This document shows, one piece after another, positions 33,420 through 45,939 of a stretch of DNA of 64,000 nucleotides. The translations under genes were made by a program, and so were the position numbers. Position 1 is the stretch's first letter. Each line of letters begins with the position of its first letter. A model generated the notes under the pieces. The model worked only from the letters and a program-made list of their open reading frames with translations. It searched no databases and was not told the DNA's origin. The stretch is from the NCBI GenBank assembly GCA_018907035.1, contig JACCIC010000048.1, positions 2,254,501-2,318,500 on the forward strand, written 5' to 3'. The DNA is from Sycobia sp. Sy_11. Its lineage: Eukaryota; Arthropoda; Insecta; Hymenoptera; Epichrysomallidae.

Positions 33420-34721
33420 TTTTTTCATCGAATGAAATATTATATGTTCAGCAGAGGTGTTTAACATTAAAATTTACAATAATTAGTGTATAAAAAATAT
33501 ATTAATAATTATTAATTGTTATTGTCATATAAAAAATAATTTATGAATGCTAATTAAATGGTATGCGTCACCTAAATACGTAAATATATTTTTTGATTTT
33601 AAATAAATAAATATTAAAGAGTCAAAAAATTATTCACTTAATCGAGGAAACAAAATTAGAATAATTTATTATTGACTTAATTTCTAGATTTTCTGACTAG
33701 ATTTTGTCTAGTTTCTAGCTTGGTATACCTACCAAAATCTAAGCTCGTTCCTTATATAAAATGCCAATAAAAGTGGGACGAATCGGAACTAGGATCAGAC
33801 CAGATTTCCCTTCTGGATGTGAACATTTAATAAGGAAAACTAACACGATTTCAGTTACATTCTAGAATATATTTCCACACGGGTATCGAAATTTGTCGAA
33901 AAATTTAAAAGTACGTTACTCTTTAAACACTTGTTAATGATAATTACATGATATTTTTCAAATTGATAGTAAATGTTACATATTTATGATCTCGAAAAAA
34001 AGAAAAATTAAAAAATAAATTTAACAAACAATAGTAAACAAGTTTGAAAACATGTAATTTTTAAATTTTCGATAAAATTTCGATGATTCCAATCAGAAAA
34101 ATCACTCAATCTATTGGATTTACTTAAGACAAGTCATTATAGTAAATAAAAATCTAAAAGAAAATCTACAAATAATAGTAGATTTAACCATAATTGCAAG
34201 GTTTGATCTATATTTTCTAAAAGAACAGAAGCCTCATGTTCTTGTACTTTTATAAATGATAATCAAATATTAGGAAAGAAACATTTTTTCGCAACTTGCA
34301 GATGTATCTTGTAGATTTTTTATTCGAGTTTTTTTGCAGTGCGATCAATATAATTTATGTAATATTGAAAAGAAATGGTAAAACTATCTTTTACTATTGA
34401 AAATGGGATGTCTGCAAAAATTTGACATAGAAAGATAAAAAATGAATTGTAAACTCTATAATGTATTTAAAGCTCAATAAATAAGTTAGCCAACTTTAAT
34501 TGTTAGGAAAAAGTTGTATTATGCGAGATATATGTAATGGAGTAAAGCGTTGAATAATAGACGAAACATTAATGGCATTTATATTGAGGATGTCCCGGGT
34601 TTTCCCGTCGACTGCCTTCCCGAGTTCTATTGTAATTAGCGTATGCGAGTCTAAGCCTCTCCGGCCCGTGTCTCAACCGGACTGATGGAGCGTGGGGGAG
34701 GTTATGAGCTGTATTAATGTA
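33420..34721. other. AT-rich, no recognisable gene
   Basis: No frame with motifs is visible. A short GC-richer piece at 34590-34715 borders the Helitron end. Confidence 0.5.
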
Positions 34722-35609
34722 CTAGCATCCCCCATCTCCGCTTCGCCCGAGATAATAATTTAACCAATTTCATAAATAATTCAATAATTTCTAAGTAACA
34801 AGCACTCTATATATAAAATCTATGTTTCTATAAATAATTGACCGTAATTTACCTATCCTCGGAACTGTATAAAAAGCTGTTTCAATGTAGCCTCCACTTC
34901 AAAAAGTTGATATTTTGCCAACCATTTTTTAGAATATATATATATACGTATATTCAATACGGCTGCTATAGAGAGTTTTGTTTTGAGGAGGTAGAATACA
35001 ATGTCCAGGTATCTCAGGACGACTCTTCCTGGGAGTGTGCGTGTTCGAATGATAGAATACGAATCTCTTCATAGGAGTCGTACTGACATACTTGGACATC
35101 GTTTCCCACCAACTATACATGACACTCCCCGAAGAAGTCGTTCCAAATCATTTGGAAATCGCATTTTATCATCCGAACATGAAACTCCCCCTAGAAGTTG
35201 TCCCGACATACCTAAATATCATTTCCTACCAACTAAACACGATAGTCCCAGTAGAAGTCGGGCCGAGAAAGCTAGCATCCCTTTCTATTAACTAAACACA
35301 ATACTCCCCGTAGAAGTCGTTCAGAAAGACCTAGATATCGTAATTTACCGTCCCAACACGAATCTTCCCATAGAAGTTGATTTCCTCATACCTGGATCTC
35401 GTTTTCCATCAACTAAATACAATATTCCCCGTAGAAATCGCCCAGAGACACCTGAATATCGCATTCTATCATCCGAACACACAACTGCGTATAGAAAGCG
35501 TGTTGAGGCAACGGCATATCGTAATCAACCGCTCCTACACGTCAATACATTATTACTCAGTAGAAACCGTTTTTAAAATATGTATATATATGTACAATAT
35601 AATATACAT

Positions 35610-35640
<31 letters not shown>

Positions 35641-36470
35641 CTTTTTATATTTCCGTGTTTTCAATTAAATACCGTGAATATTTTCGTAGTGATGTTAACT
35701 GAAATTCAAGCAAAATATTGGTATGCGCATAGCATATTTTTTAAATAGGCGATGGATATTGCCTTTTTATGCAGAAGTGACGATATATTTTATTTATCTA
35801 TACATAGTTTCGAGGTTGTTGGTAAAGAATCCTATTTTGCCATCATTTCTTTTGTTCGAACTAAAAAAAACATAGTCACTTGTCACAATTCTGAAGTTAA
35901 TAGAATGTATAAAAATAAAAATATAATTTGTCGTCACAAACTATATTCAGTATGATTTGGCATACAGAACCATTTTTTAAGAGAAGGAGAAAGAAAAACA
36001 AAGAGAGAGAGAGAGAGGAAGAGAGAGAGAGAGAGAAATATTTTCCCAGGTAAGAGAAAATAAAATTTACAAAAATCAAAAGATATCCATAAGGTGTGAG
36101 AGTAGTGTCAGATTAACCTGAAGAACCAAATAAGTAATACCGACTAACGTCACACCTTTTTAAGGATACGAATCCTAAAGTTGGATATCGCCATTCAACT
36201 GAGCTGGCCTGGTATTAATACATTAAGCCGACTACATTGAGTTGATGTTCGTGATTCAAGACACCACCAGTAGCGTGGTGAAACTGACCACTAAAACTGT
36301 TAACTTAATTTATTGTTAAAAGTAAAATGATTTTCAAGAAAAAAACATAACCTATGTTCTTCCCAAGATAATATAGAATCTATTTGTCAAATTTCAGAAC
36401 AATCGGTTCAGTAGTTTTTTCGGTTATTGTGTACAAACAAAAACACGCTTTGTCTTTATATAATATCGTC
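34722..36470 (-). mobile_element. Helitron-type element (copy H2), near full length
   Basis: On the minus strand the 5' side at about 36470 has the T-rich GTTTTTGTTTGTACAC block and CCGAAAAAACTACTGAACC. The 3' side ends in CTAG (plus-strand 34722-34725) preceded by a decayed CGGGCGAAGCGGAGA hairpin and followed by T. Between lie a GA-rich stretch (about 36000-36037), conserved AT-rich spacers and a 60-bp minisatellite (34990-35570). No replication gene is seen. Related copies are H0, H3, H4 and H5. Confidence 0.7.
34990..35570. repeat. 60-bp minisatellite inside Helitron H2
   Basis: About ten diverged units are present. The plus strand stays open for 97 codons at 35001-35291 and reads as 20-residue repeats of the type RSRSKSFGNRILSSEHETPP. 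The unit length of 60 bases keeps the frame. Coding use is not shown. Confidence 0.85.
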
Positions 36471-36612
36471 GCTTCTGTATAAAACAGCAATATCCATCGT
36501 CTGCTTAAAAAATATGCTATTCGGATACTAATATCTTGCTTAAATTTCAGTTGGCATCACTACGAAAAAAATTCATGTAATTCACGTATTTAATTGAAAA
36601 AACTGAAATATA

Positions 36613-36664
<52 letters not shown>

Positions 36665-37537
36665 AGGTGCGCGTGTCTGCCTCGAGCACGAGGACGGCGG
36701 GCACGGCCGTTGCAAATATGTGTGCCCGGCTTAGCCCCGAATTATCTCGGCGAGGGAGAGGGGCGGTTTGCGATGGGCGAAGAATCGCATGCGGGATTGG
36801 GGGCTAACGAAATAAGGAAGCGAAAGAATTAAAATCGACGCGGATTTAATTTCGAGTGACTTTACAACACATATGCGCGAAGGCGCGCAGGCCGATGGTC
36901 GCCGAGGCGACGGTGCGCGAGGAGAGAGAGAGAGAGAGAGCGAGAGAAGAACGGGCTGCCACTTACAGTAAGGTGTGGACGCTTCCGTGGAACCCGCTGG
37001 CAGCACTTCCTCGTTCGACACCCGCCTTGGTTCGCCGGGAGAGGCGGCTACTCCGCTCGTCAGAAGACCCCGGGATGGGGCGGTTATTCTGCGCAAACGG
37101 GAGTCGTGCGGCAAGCTCGTCCGCTCGGGCTCGGCAGTGATGCACGTGGATCACATCCACGTCAGCGGGCCAAACACGCGCGTTCTGTCTCGTATCCTCC
37201 ACGAAGATGAGGTAAGTAGTGAGGGGGAATATTAGAACTCGAGGAGCAAACGAAGCAAATGAAAAACGAATTAGTCTCGAACGCGCGTATCTCTCGCAGC
37301 TCTCGTACTTCAACTCTCCAATTCGCGCGCACGGCCGTCTCTCCCCACTCCCCACTCTCTCTCTCTCTCTCTCTCTCACTTACCTCTCCGCCGGTGTATT
37401 CCCGCGTCGGCCTGTAACAGATATCTATTAATTTTTACATTTAAAAATATACATACATATTTACAGGGCTACGACAGCAGAGAGAGCATAGGGACGTGAG
37501 AAAGCAAGCTTACGCGGCGCTTGCATTCCTCGTCACA

Positions 37538-37597
<60 letters not shown>

Positions 37598-37850
37598 TGT
37601 ACATTATATTGTACATATTATATATACACATTTTAAGCGCGGTTTCCGTCGATACCCCGTTGTCTCAAGACGATTTCTAAAAGCAGTTGTGTGTTCAGAT
37701 GATAAAATGCAATGTCCAGGTGTCTCTGGGCGATTTCTACGGGGAGTATTATATTTAGTTGATAGACAACGAGATCCAAGTATGAGGAAATCAACTTCTA
37801 TGGGAAGATTCGTGTTGGGACGGTAAATTATATAACGTATATATAATTAC
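36471..37850 (+). mobile_element. Helitron-type fragment (copy H3), split by an LTR
   Basis: 36471-36610 matches 51570-51705 of copy H5. After the (TA)n and the inserted LTR, 37593-37830 continues with minisatellite units like those at 38200-38410. The fragment lacks the Helitron 5' end and touches copy H2 tail to tail at about 36470. Confidence 0.6.
36661..37419. repeat. Probable solo LTR (TGTTA...TAACA), BEL/Pao-like
   Basis: A 759-bp GC-rich block begins TGTTAGGTGCGCG and ends GGCCTGTAACA, the inverted TGTTA/TAACA termini seen in BEL/Pao and some Gypsy LTRs. TATAT precedes and GATAT follows, possibly a 5-bp duplication with one change. It lies in a (TA)n tract of a Helitron copy. (GA)n and (CT)n runs occur inside. 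No internal retroelement genes adjoin, so it is read as a solo LTR. The family name is a guess. Confidence 0.6.
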
Positions 37851-38077
37851 ATAAAAACATTTAGATTTAAGTATTAAAAGAATGATGGCAAAATAGGGTT
37901 CTTTACCAACACCTCGAAATTATGTATATATAAATAAAATATATGAACTATCGCCTATTTAATAAATCGCCTATTTAAAAAATATGATATGAGCATACCA
38001 ACATTTTGCTTGAATTTTAGTCAACATCACTACGAAAATATTTACGGTATTTAATTGAAAAAACGGAAATATAAAAA

Positions 38078-38118
<41 letters not shown>

Positions 38119-38913
38119 ATGTATATATATATATATTGTATGTATATTATATTGTACATGTTAAATATACATATTTTAAATACGGTTACTACTGAGTAAT
38201 ATTGTATTGGCGTGTACGGGCGGTTGATTACGATATTCCGTTGCCTCAAGATGAATTCTATACGCAGTTGTGTGTTCGGATGATAGAATGCGATGTCCAG
38301 GTGCTTCTGGACGATTTTTACGGGGAATATTGTATTTGGTTGATGGAAAACGAGATCCAGGTATGAGCAAATCAACTTCTATGTGAAGATTCGTGTTGGG
38401 ACGGTAAAATACGATATCTAGATCATTCCAAACGACTTCTACGGGTAGTATTGTGTTTAGTCGTTAGGAAGCGATGCTAGCTTTCACGGGACGACTTCTA
38501 CTGGAACTATCGTGTTTACTTGATCGTCAACTTCTACGGGGAGTTTCGTGTTCGGATGATAGAATGCGATTTCCAGATGATTTGGAACGACTTCTATGGG
38601 GAGTATCGTGTATAGTTAGTGAGAAACAATGCCCACGTATGTCAGTACAACTGCTATGAAGAGATTCGTAGTCTGTCTTTCGAACACGCACACTCCCAGT
38701 AAGAGTCGGCCTGAAATACATGGACATTGTATTCTACGTCCTCAAAACAAAACTTGTTATAGCAGTCGTCACCAGACATTTTGTATAGTCCGAACATGAT
38801 ACTCTCCGTAAACGTCATTTTATTTTCATTATATATTCTCGAGATACTTGGAAATCTTTTTCTACCGCTCGAACTCGAAAGAATAATTTTCTCCATCGAG
38901 GCCGTATTTAATA

Positions 38914-38956
<43 letters not shown>

Positions 38957-39166
38957 TATAAAATGGTCGGCACAATATCAACTATTTGAAATGGATGCTA
39001 CATTGAAACAGCTTTTTATACAGAAGCGAAGATAGCTAAATTACGGTCAATTATTTATAGAAATATAGATTTATATATATGTACTACTTTTTACTTAGAT
39101 ATTATTAAATTGTTTATAGAATCGGTTAAATTATTATCTCCGGCGAAGCCGAGACGGAGGATGCTA

Positions 39167-39167
<1 letters not shown>
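37850..39167 (+). mobile_element. Helitron-type element (copy H4), 5'-truncated
   Basis: It starts within the spacer shared with H2 (GATGGCAAAATAGGGTTCTT), continues through a minisatellite (about 38200-38760), and ends with CTCCGGCGAAGCCGAGACGG, AGGATG and CTAG at 39164-39167, then T. The 3' hairpin is perfect here. (TA)n tracts at about 38080-38115 and 38918-38955 are internal. Confidence 0.7.
38200..38760. repeat. 60-bp minisatellite inside Helitron H4
   Basis: Units such as AATGCGATGTCCAGGTGCTT and GAATGCGATTTCCAGATGAT recur every ~60 bases. Unit order resembles that in H2 and H5. Confidence 0.85.
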
Positions 39168-39234
<67 letters not shown>

Positions 39235-40119
39235 ATTCAAAAGTACGCAAGGAACTCGCGAAATTCGCTACCGCTGCCCGGGACAAAGATTAATACCGCC
39301 CGCGTACAGCCGAAAAGAGGCTTCATAAAAATGCAAAAGCCCTTGATGCGAGCTAGAAATCGAGACGGAGGGAGCGACCGAAAGACAGGAAGAGAGAGTG
39401 AGAGAGAGAAAGAGAAGGAGGTGGATGGCGAGGTGGAGGCAAGGTTTGGGATGTGCTGAGCTTGCAGAAAGGGTGACTGGTGATGCGTGCAGAGGAGGCA
39501 GAGCGGTTACACCAACGTGGAGGGAGAAGGGTGAGGAAGGGGCAAATGCATTAAGGCCGCCTTTTCAGCTCCTCGATCCGCGGGCGATATTGAACTTTTC
39601 GATGGCGCGGTAGGGAGGGTCTAGTAGAAGGGGATATCGGGAGATGCTTTATAGCACGTTCGCGGGTCAAAGTACCCAGTAAGCGGTTCTTTCGCTCACT
39701 TGCGGTTGTTTTCCGGTAGAAAATTTTTTTTCATTGCAACGGAAGCATTTTTTAGAAATTGGTTTGGAAAGGTATATGTGAAAATTAAATTCGAATTGTT
39801 TTGATCTTATTGGATGAAATGATTTTCTTTTTTGATAACTTTCTTTTTTAAAGAATCCTATCCCAGATTTCCAAATGAGATGAAATAGGAATTCTATGGA
39901 ACAACGGCAATGAGAAATATACTCAATAAATTTGAGACAGATAACATTTAAAGTATATTGTACTTGTTGAAAATTTCAAATTGATCCATTTAAATATCAT
40001 AGCTTAATATTTTTATTTCTCCCATCTCCAAAATTGGCTTGAAAAATCATTTAATAAATCCGCGCTTTATTTAATAAAATGTTGCTATTTATATAAATGA
40101 TTGTTTTAATCAAATATAT

Positions 40120-40160
<41 letters not shown>

Positions 40161-41264
40161 AATTTAGCAATACTATAAGTCCTGATTTTTAGAGATAAAT
40201 TCTGACGAATGCTTCGTGTGCATATGCACAGCAAATAAATGAGTTGATCCTAAGACAATTTATAGACATTTTCATTTTCTCGATCTAAGAACGAACATGA
40301 TAAAGCGTAAATAATATATTACAAAAATATAAACCGGAAATGTATATACTGATGAAAAAGAGTATGTATCAAAATTAATAAAAAAGTTCCCCCTATAATT
40401 TATCTTTATTTATTTATGTATTTTAGTCAGAACAAAATTATATGCGAATAAAAACTTTTATTGCTATAAGTTACTGTCATTTACAATCAGAATGAAATAA
40501 GTTCAGAAAAGACTTAAAATTGACTAAAGTTGCAAAACACATAATAATTTTATTTATAGATCAAATATATATAAATGATCAAACCTTTAGTAATATCAAT
40601 TACTGAATGTATGAACATTAAAAATAGCATAAGTGCATTAAAATTAAAAAAAGTTCTTTAATTACGATAATATCTAATGCATATATTCTTACAATTGTTA
40701 ATTAATTTTAAATAAATTTTAATCCCTGATAAATATTGAAAATAATTACTACAGTGAATCGATTCATATACTTTTACCTTGTGGTTCCCTATACCAAAAT
40801 ACAAAGTAAACTAAAAATTTCGAAAAGAGTCAGTGTATGTGTATATAAATATATAACAAGAACTGAATCACAGTTAATATTCTCAAGCAATCGCTTCCTG
40901 GGAATTCTCTAGTTCTCTTAAATTCACAGATCCCATTATAAATTAACCGATCTCGTACATTAGAGTAGACCTCCAAGAGTGTAACTCACGGTGTAGCTCC
41001 GAAGTCCCATTCGGTTTTTCACGCTACATCGCGAGTGCCGCTGAGACTCTTGCCGTTCCTAAATTTTTCTTCGCTTTATATGGCAGATATATATACGCTA
41101 TCGAACTCGTTCACTCGATGTTGAGTTATAATCTACAAACAAAAATAAAAATAAAATCAACGTCACTGTAATGTCCCCAAAAAGGGGTAAAATCCGATCT
41201 CCGCAGAGCACTCGTTTGAATATTTATACATGCAGCACTATACTTGACGAGGATGTCCGCACTC

Positions 41265-41298
<34 letters not shown>

Positions 41299-41312
41299 AC
41301 GCACACGCTCGT

Positions 41313-41348
<36 letters not shown>

Positions 41349-41818
41349 TGTAATCCGTATATTTTTTAATCCATATTTGAATAATATATAATGCAGCATT
41401 ACATTAGCGCAGACGCATATGTTTTACATGTATGATATAATAATGTCGAGGCACGACGACGCTTAAATTTTCATATAATCGTACAATTCGCAGTAATTTT
41501 TCCAACGACTATATCTTTATATGTGCACTACGATAAGACGAAGTAACCGCAAAGCAGCATCAGCAGTTGCAACTTTCTACGGTCTTAATGTGCGCGCGGG
41601 AGATCGACTCGCGAGCTATCGCGTGTGTATACGGTACCGTTGTGGTTCGTCCGAGCTGTAATATTTATTATCATTATATATAAGATTTCATCGTCGTTAT
41701 TCTAATCGATATTGAAGGATTTGCATAGCTACGGCGCAAAATGTCATACAACAAATTTGGTGAGTTTTTGCGGGATCAAAAGGAAAAGGGAGAGAGAGAT
41801 AGAGATAAAGAGAGAGAA

Positions 41819-41888
<70 letters not shown>

Positions 41889-42061
41889 AGTGAGGAAAGA
41901 AATAAAGAGCAGAAATTCGTAAATGTTAATATCATTATATCTCTGTAAGTCATTGTTATGTAAGTATAAAGTACTTTTCATGCATTTATTTATTTAATTA
42001 AGTTTTGTAAGATTATCGTTCAACGAATAATTGTAATATTGCGTGCAACGTTCTGTTTCAG
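39168..42061. other. Upstream of the host gene: microsatellites, GC-richer block, no exon found
   Basis: The stretch holds (TA)n at 39168-39231, a GC-richer block at 39240-39660, (TA)n at about 40123-40155, (CT)n/(CA)n at about 41262-41347 and (GA)n at about 41817-41884. The N-terminal exons of the transporter gene would be expected on this side, but none could be recognised. Confidence 0.5.
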
Positions 42062-43775
42062 AAAAATTGTTATCAGCTTCTTATCACTGTCAATACTATT
42101 ATTAGCTATAGTGATTGCTTTAATCAGATGGGCAGCAAAGACTTTAATTTACATTACAATAGTTCTCATGACTGTTCTATTGGTTTTCTTTTATGGCCTA
42201 ATTTGTTATGGCATTCACAGAGACAGGCTAAGCGTTTATGCTCTCATACCCCTTAGTGTTGTTATTATTGTCTATGGAATAGAACTATATACCTTTAATA
42301 AGATGGGGGTCAAAGCTATGGGCAAAATAATTAGACAGTCCTGCAAGTAAGTATGTGTCTTTATATTGAATTATCATAACGTCGGACACCAAGGTGATTC
42401 TAAGTTTAAGGTGGTGGGGGCAGTCAGGTTGTCCTTTACTAACATAGTATATTGTTTTTATTATTTTTATTTTATTTTATTTATTATTTTATTATTATTT
42501 TTGTTTTTATGTTATTATTAATTTTATTTTATTCTTATTTTTAATTTTTAATATAATTTATTGTAATAATAAGTTTTATTTCAGATTCTACGGAGTGAAC
42601 ATAAACAAGAACAGTCTGACTGTCATTATTTTAGCTAATATATTATATTATAAAGACTGTAAGACCGATAAAAATATTTATTAATTTAATTCAGAACAGT
42701 CGACATAAGTACAATTTTTAATTCTAATTTTGAATTATCGTTGATTAATTCAAAATGTTGGGTGGACATCGTAATTTAGAATGGTTTACTTTAAAATGAT
42801 AAAGAAAATTTTAATTATATCTCTTTAAAATTCATATTTATAATATAAATAAAATATGAATTGAAAATAAAGTTGTTTATCTCAGTTTGAACAATATACG
42901 GATCAATGAAATTATATCTAAACTACAATTTCCATAATGCTTATTTCATTACATTAATTTGAAAGAACCAGCTGGTTTGTACAGAATTTAATATTCTTTG
43001 CCGATCCGTAATAAAAATAAAACAGATATTTCAAAACTATTAAGATTAAATAAAAAATATATCTGTAAGTTTAGCTCGAATATGAACTTAACTTCAACCT
43101 TAAATAGATGTAATAGTTCTTTACTGATAAAGCGATTAACAATTTCTTGTATAATCTTTGAAAATCATCTTGAAATAAACATAATTTACTAATGAAATAA
43201 ATAGTTACTTTATTTCAATCCTATTCAGTACTAATGTTTAACAACTGAAAATTTTCAGAGCATTGTTCTTTTTCCCATCAACGTTTTTCTTTATAACTCT
43301 GCAGTACATTTTACAGCTCGCAATTGCCAGCTACTCGGGCGCAGTGTACATGTTTCTGAATAGCATCAGATTATCAACGAACGAGACCTTCGAAGACTTC
43401 CTTGCCAGCAGTGAATTTCTGAACGCCAGTTCAAACGAAACTCTGAATAACTTGTATGATTACTACGAACTTACCGAGGATTTTCATAAAAGAACTCTGA
43501 CACCGTATTACGTTTATCTGCTGCACGTGATAAATATCGTTGGTTTCTTCTGGGCCTTCAATTTCGTCTCGGGCCTCGCTAGAATGGTATTGACCGCAAC
43601 CTTTGCCTCCTGGTATCACAGCAGTGAGAAACAACAGATTTCGCTGTGGACAATGCCGAAGTACTTTTTGAGAATATTGACGTAAGATGAAATTCAAAAT
43701 ATATATAGTCATTATCCGTTGATCGGTAGATTTCTTGCACACCGATGAAAATGAAGCTGCTTTGCCTGATATATC

Positions 43776-43826
<51 letters not shown>

Positions 43827-45769
43827 CTTTATTTATTCTTACAGCTGTTATTTGGGAACAATAGCGTATGCCTCGTCACCGGCTTCCCTAGTACCGATGA
43901 CAATCATAGTTCATAAGCACGGACGCGAAAGACTGAAGGAAATACTTCAAAAGCCCTTTTTAATACTTTCCTGGCTGATAATACTCTTGAGATTTTCTTC
44001 GGACGCTCTGGCAGAATGCGCCATTCATGGGAAGACTTTTTACAAATCTGCACAAGACTCATACGTTTTACTAATGACAAATCCAATGTCTTTTTTAACG
44101 ATGAATATGGTGAGTCCAGTAGTTTCCAATACTTCCAGTACACCTATATATAACTATATCTTGTTAAAACGAGGCTTAAATCATAGTGTACGAGATCAGC
44201 CAATTAAGTAATGCCATAAAATTTAAAAAATGAGTATATTTAAAAATTATATTAAAAATTACTATACACTTATTCCAATGAGTTTTCCAGTTGTTGTAAG
44301 AATTCTGGAACACTTCTTTTGGGACCTCTCTGAGTACCCTCGTCACAGATTCTTGGGTCTCTTCAACGAATTTTTTGAAAATGAGGCAATAAAAAAAAAT
44401 CGCAGGGTAAGTTGTCCGGTGAATAGGGCAGTTGTGGTAATGTTGCGATGCCTTTAGACGCCAAAAACTGAAAGATACTGAACGCACTATGACAGAGAGC
44501 CGTGATGCTGTGATATTGCCGTGATTTTTTTTCGTAATTTTTCGAGCACATTGCGATAGAATACTTGATTTATGATTTATCCAGGTGGTACAAACTCTTT
44601 GTGAACTATCCCTTTGCTGTCCAGGAAGCAAATGAACATCGTTTTTACTTCGGACTTGCTCATTCTCGCCTTCTTTGGTCTTGGCGTTCCAGGGCACAGC
44701 CACGGTTAGCTTTGTCGTTTAGTTTCGAGGTCATATTGAAAGAATCAACTTTCATCACCAGTAATAACTCGATCGAGAAGAGTATGATCACTTTCAACCT
44801 GCTCGAGACAATCTTGAGCGATGTTCATTCGGTGAGCTTTTGCTCGTCTGAAAGTTTCTTCGATACCATCTTCGCGCACAGCTTTTTCATGGCGAAATCT
44901 TCGCTTAAAATCTTTCTAGCTATTTTCCGCTTAATATTCAACTCATCAGCCAACATTCGAATGGTTAGTTGCCAGTTTTGACGAAGAAGGGCGCGGACGC
45001 GCTGTGCATTCGCGTCCGTTCACATTTGAATTGACCTTCCGCTCCGCGCCTCGTCTTTGACGCTATCACGGCGTTTTTTAAAATCGGTATGCCACAAAAG
45101 TACCTGACTACGACTCAGGACATCACTACCATACACTTTAAGAACTTTTTGATAAGTTTCTGTCGTGGTTTCACCGAATTTCGCACAAAGTTTTATCGCG
45201 CACCGTTGCTCTAAATTTCTCTGTTCCATATTAGTGAAATGCTCTACTCGCGCGTTGTTACAAAACACTAAACAGCTGGCGAAGAAATGATCGTATAAGA
45301 GTCGTAAAGGTCCCAATCGAGAGAGTAGGGAACTACTATTACGGTGGCGGAGTTACAGGTTCGTAGTGTTACCACAGGCCGAGAAATAAAATCGGTCGCA
45401 TTATTTAATTGTCTGACCTCGTAAGATCTATGAATAATTTTAGAACATCAATAGTGTCCCGTTTATTTTCAGATAAGCGAGTGCATGATATTTCTGGCCT
45501 CTAATATAGTGTCGGTTCTATCATTTTTTGCTACTCTCGGTTACTGTTTGTGGAGACAGGATGTATTACAGCCCGTTAAAGTAGCGTCAGTTCTAACAGT
45601 CACGACAGCGTCGATCATAATGTCCATGACATTCTTCGCAGTGTTTCGTGCGGGCTCGAGCACGATTTACCGATGCCACCTGGAAAATTTCAAGTTTAAT
45701 CACGAAGCCGAGATGAATTTATATGAAATCCAAGTTGACGATGACATGCTTAACGATTTGGAGGCGTAA
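42062..45769 (+). CDS. Choline-transporter-like (SLC44/CTL) protein, last four exons
   Basis: Exons: 42062-42346, 43259-43681, 43845-44109, 45473-45769 (TAA). All three introns are GT-AG and phases agree (2, 2, 0), giving 422 residues of a polytopic membrane protein. About eight hydrophobic segments are visible (for example SILLLAIVIALIRWA, TIVLMTVLLVFFYGLICYG). Family hallmarks are NKMGVKAMGKIIRQS before a membrane segment, VGFFWAFNFVSGL, TFASWYHSSEK and AECAIHGKTFYKSAQDSYVL. CTL proteins carry choline or related solutes across plasma or mitochondrial membranes. The domain is usually 600-700 residues, so the N-terminal third with the large extracellular loop lies in exons not found here. NETF and NETL are possible glycosylation sites. 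It is divergent: the family's usual C-terminal text is poorly kept. Confidence 0.85.
42375..42720 (+). mobile_element. Penelope-like 3' fragment in the transporter's intron
   Basis: GGTGGGGGCAGTCAGGTTGT and the later AGACTGTAAGACCGATAAAA match, with changes, the downstream part of the Penelope element at 25800-25960. AACGTCGGACA near 42379 resembles the end of the hammerhead-like core there. It lies entirely in the first visible intron. Confidence 0.65.
43780..43825. repeat. (TA)n microsatellite in the transporter's intron
   Basis: About 45 bases of TA repeat end 20 bases before the splice acceptor at 43844. Confidence 0.95.
44191..45421 (-). mobile_element. Mariner-like element (family E) in the transporter's last intron
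   Basis: The ends CGAGATCAGCCAATTAAGTA (left) and TTATTTAATTGTCTGACCTC (right) are imperfect inverted repeats. TA flanks both sides (44189-44190 and 45422-45423). Minus-strand frames give a transposase: RNLEQRCAIKLCAKFGETTT (start near 45230), RSGRSIQ, KKLCAKMVSKKLS, and PYSPDNLPCDFFLLPHFQKI. Many stops and shifts make it dead. It entered the last intron without touching splice sites. Confidence 0.85.
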
Positions 45770-45828
45770 TTTTTTTAAGTTTTGAGATGATTGATCAAAT
45801 TAATTTGAATGGAGATGGTTAATATTTC

Positions 45829-45834
45829 AATAAA
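45829..45834 (+). terminator. Poly(A) signal of the transporter gene
   Basis: AATAAA lies 60 bases after the stop codon at 45767-45769 and is followed by GGCACC. It is the nearest canonical signal on this strand. Confidence 0.65.
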
Positions 45835-45884
45835 GGCACCAAGCGTCTTGAACTTGCACAGTGAGATTTATATACCTATACCTA

Positions 45885-45939
<55 letters not shown>

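Noticed and set aside
36731..37379. Several overlapping 80-140-residue Arg/Ser-rich frames on both strands
   Set aside because: They arise from GC-rich LTR sequence without stops. No domain or codon pattern is seen, and frames compete on both strands.
41741..41760. ATGTCATACAACAAATTTG followed by GTGAG as first exon of the transporter gene
   Set aside because: Splicing to the acceptor at 42061 in the required phase would create TGA at the junction, and it would not supply the ~180-250 missing residues.
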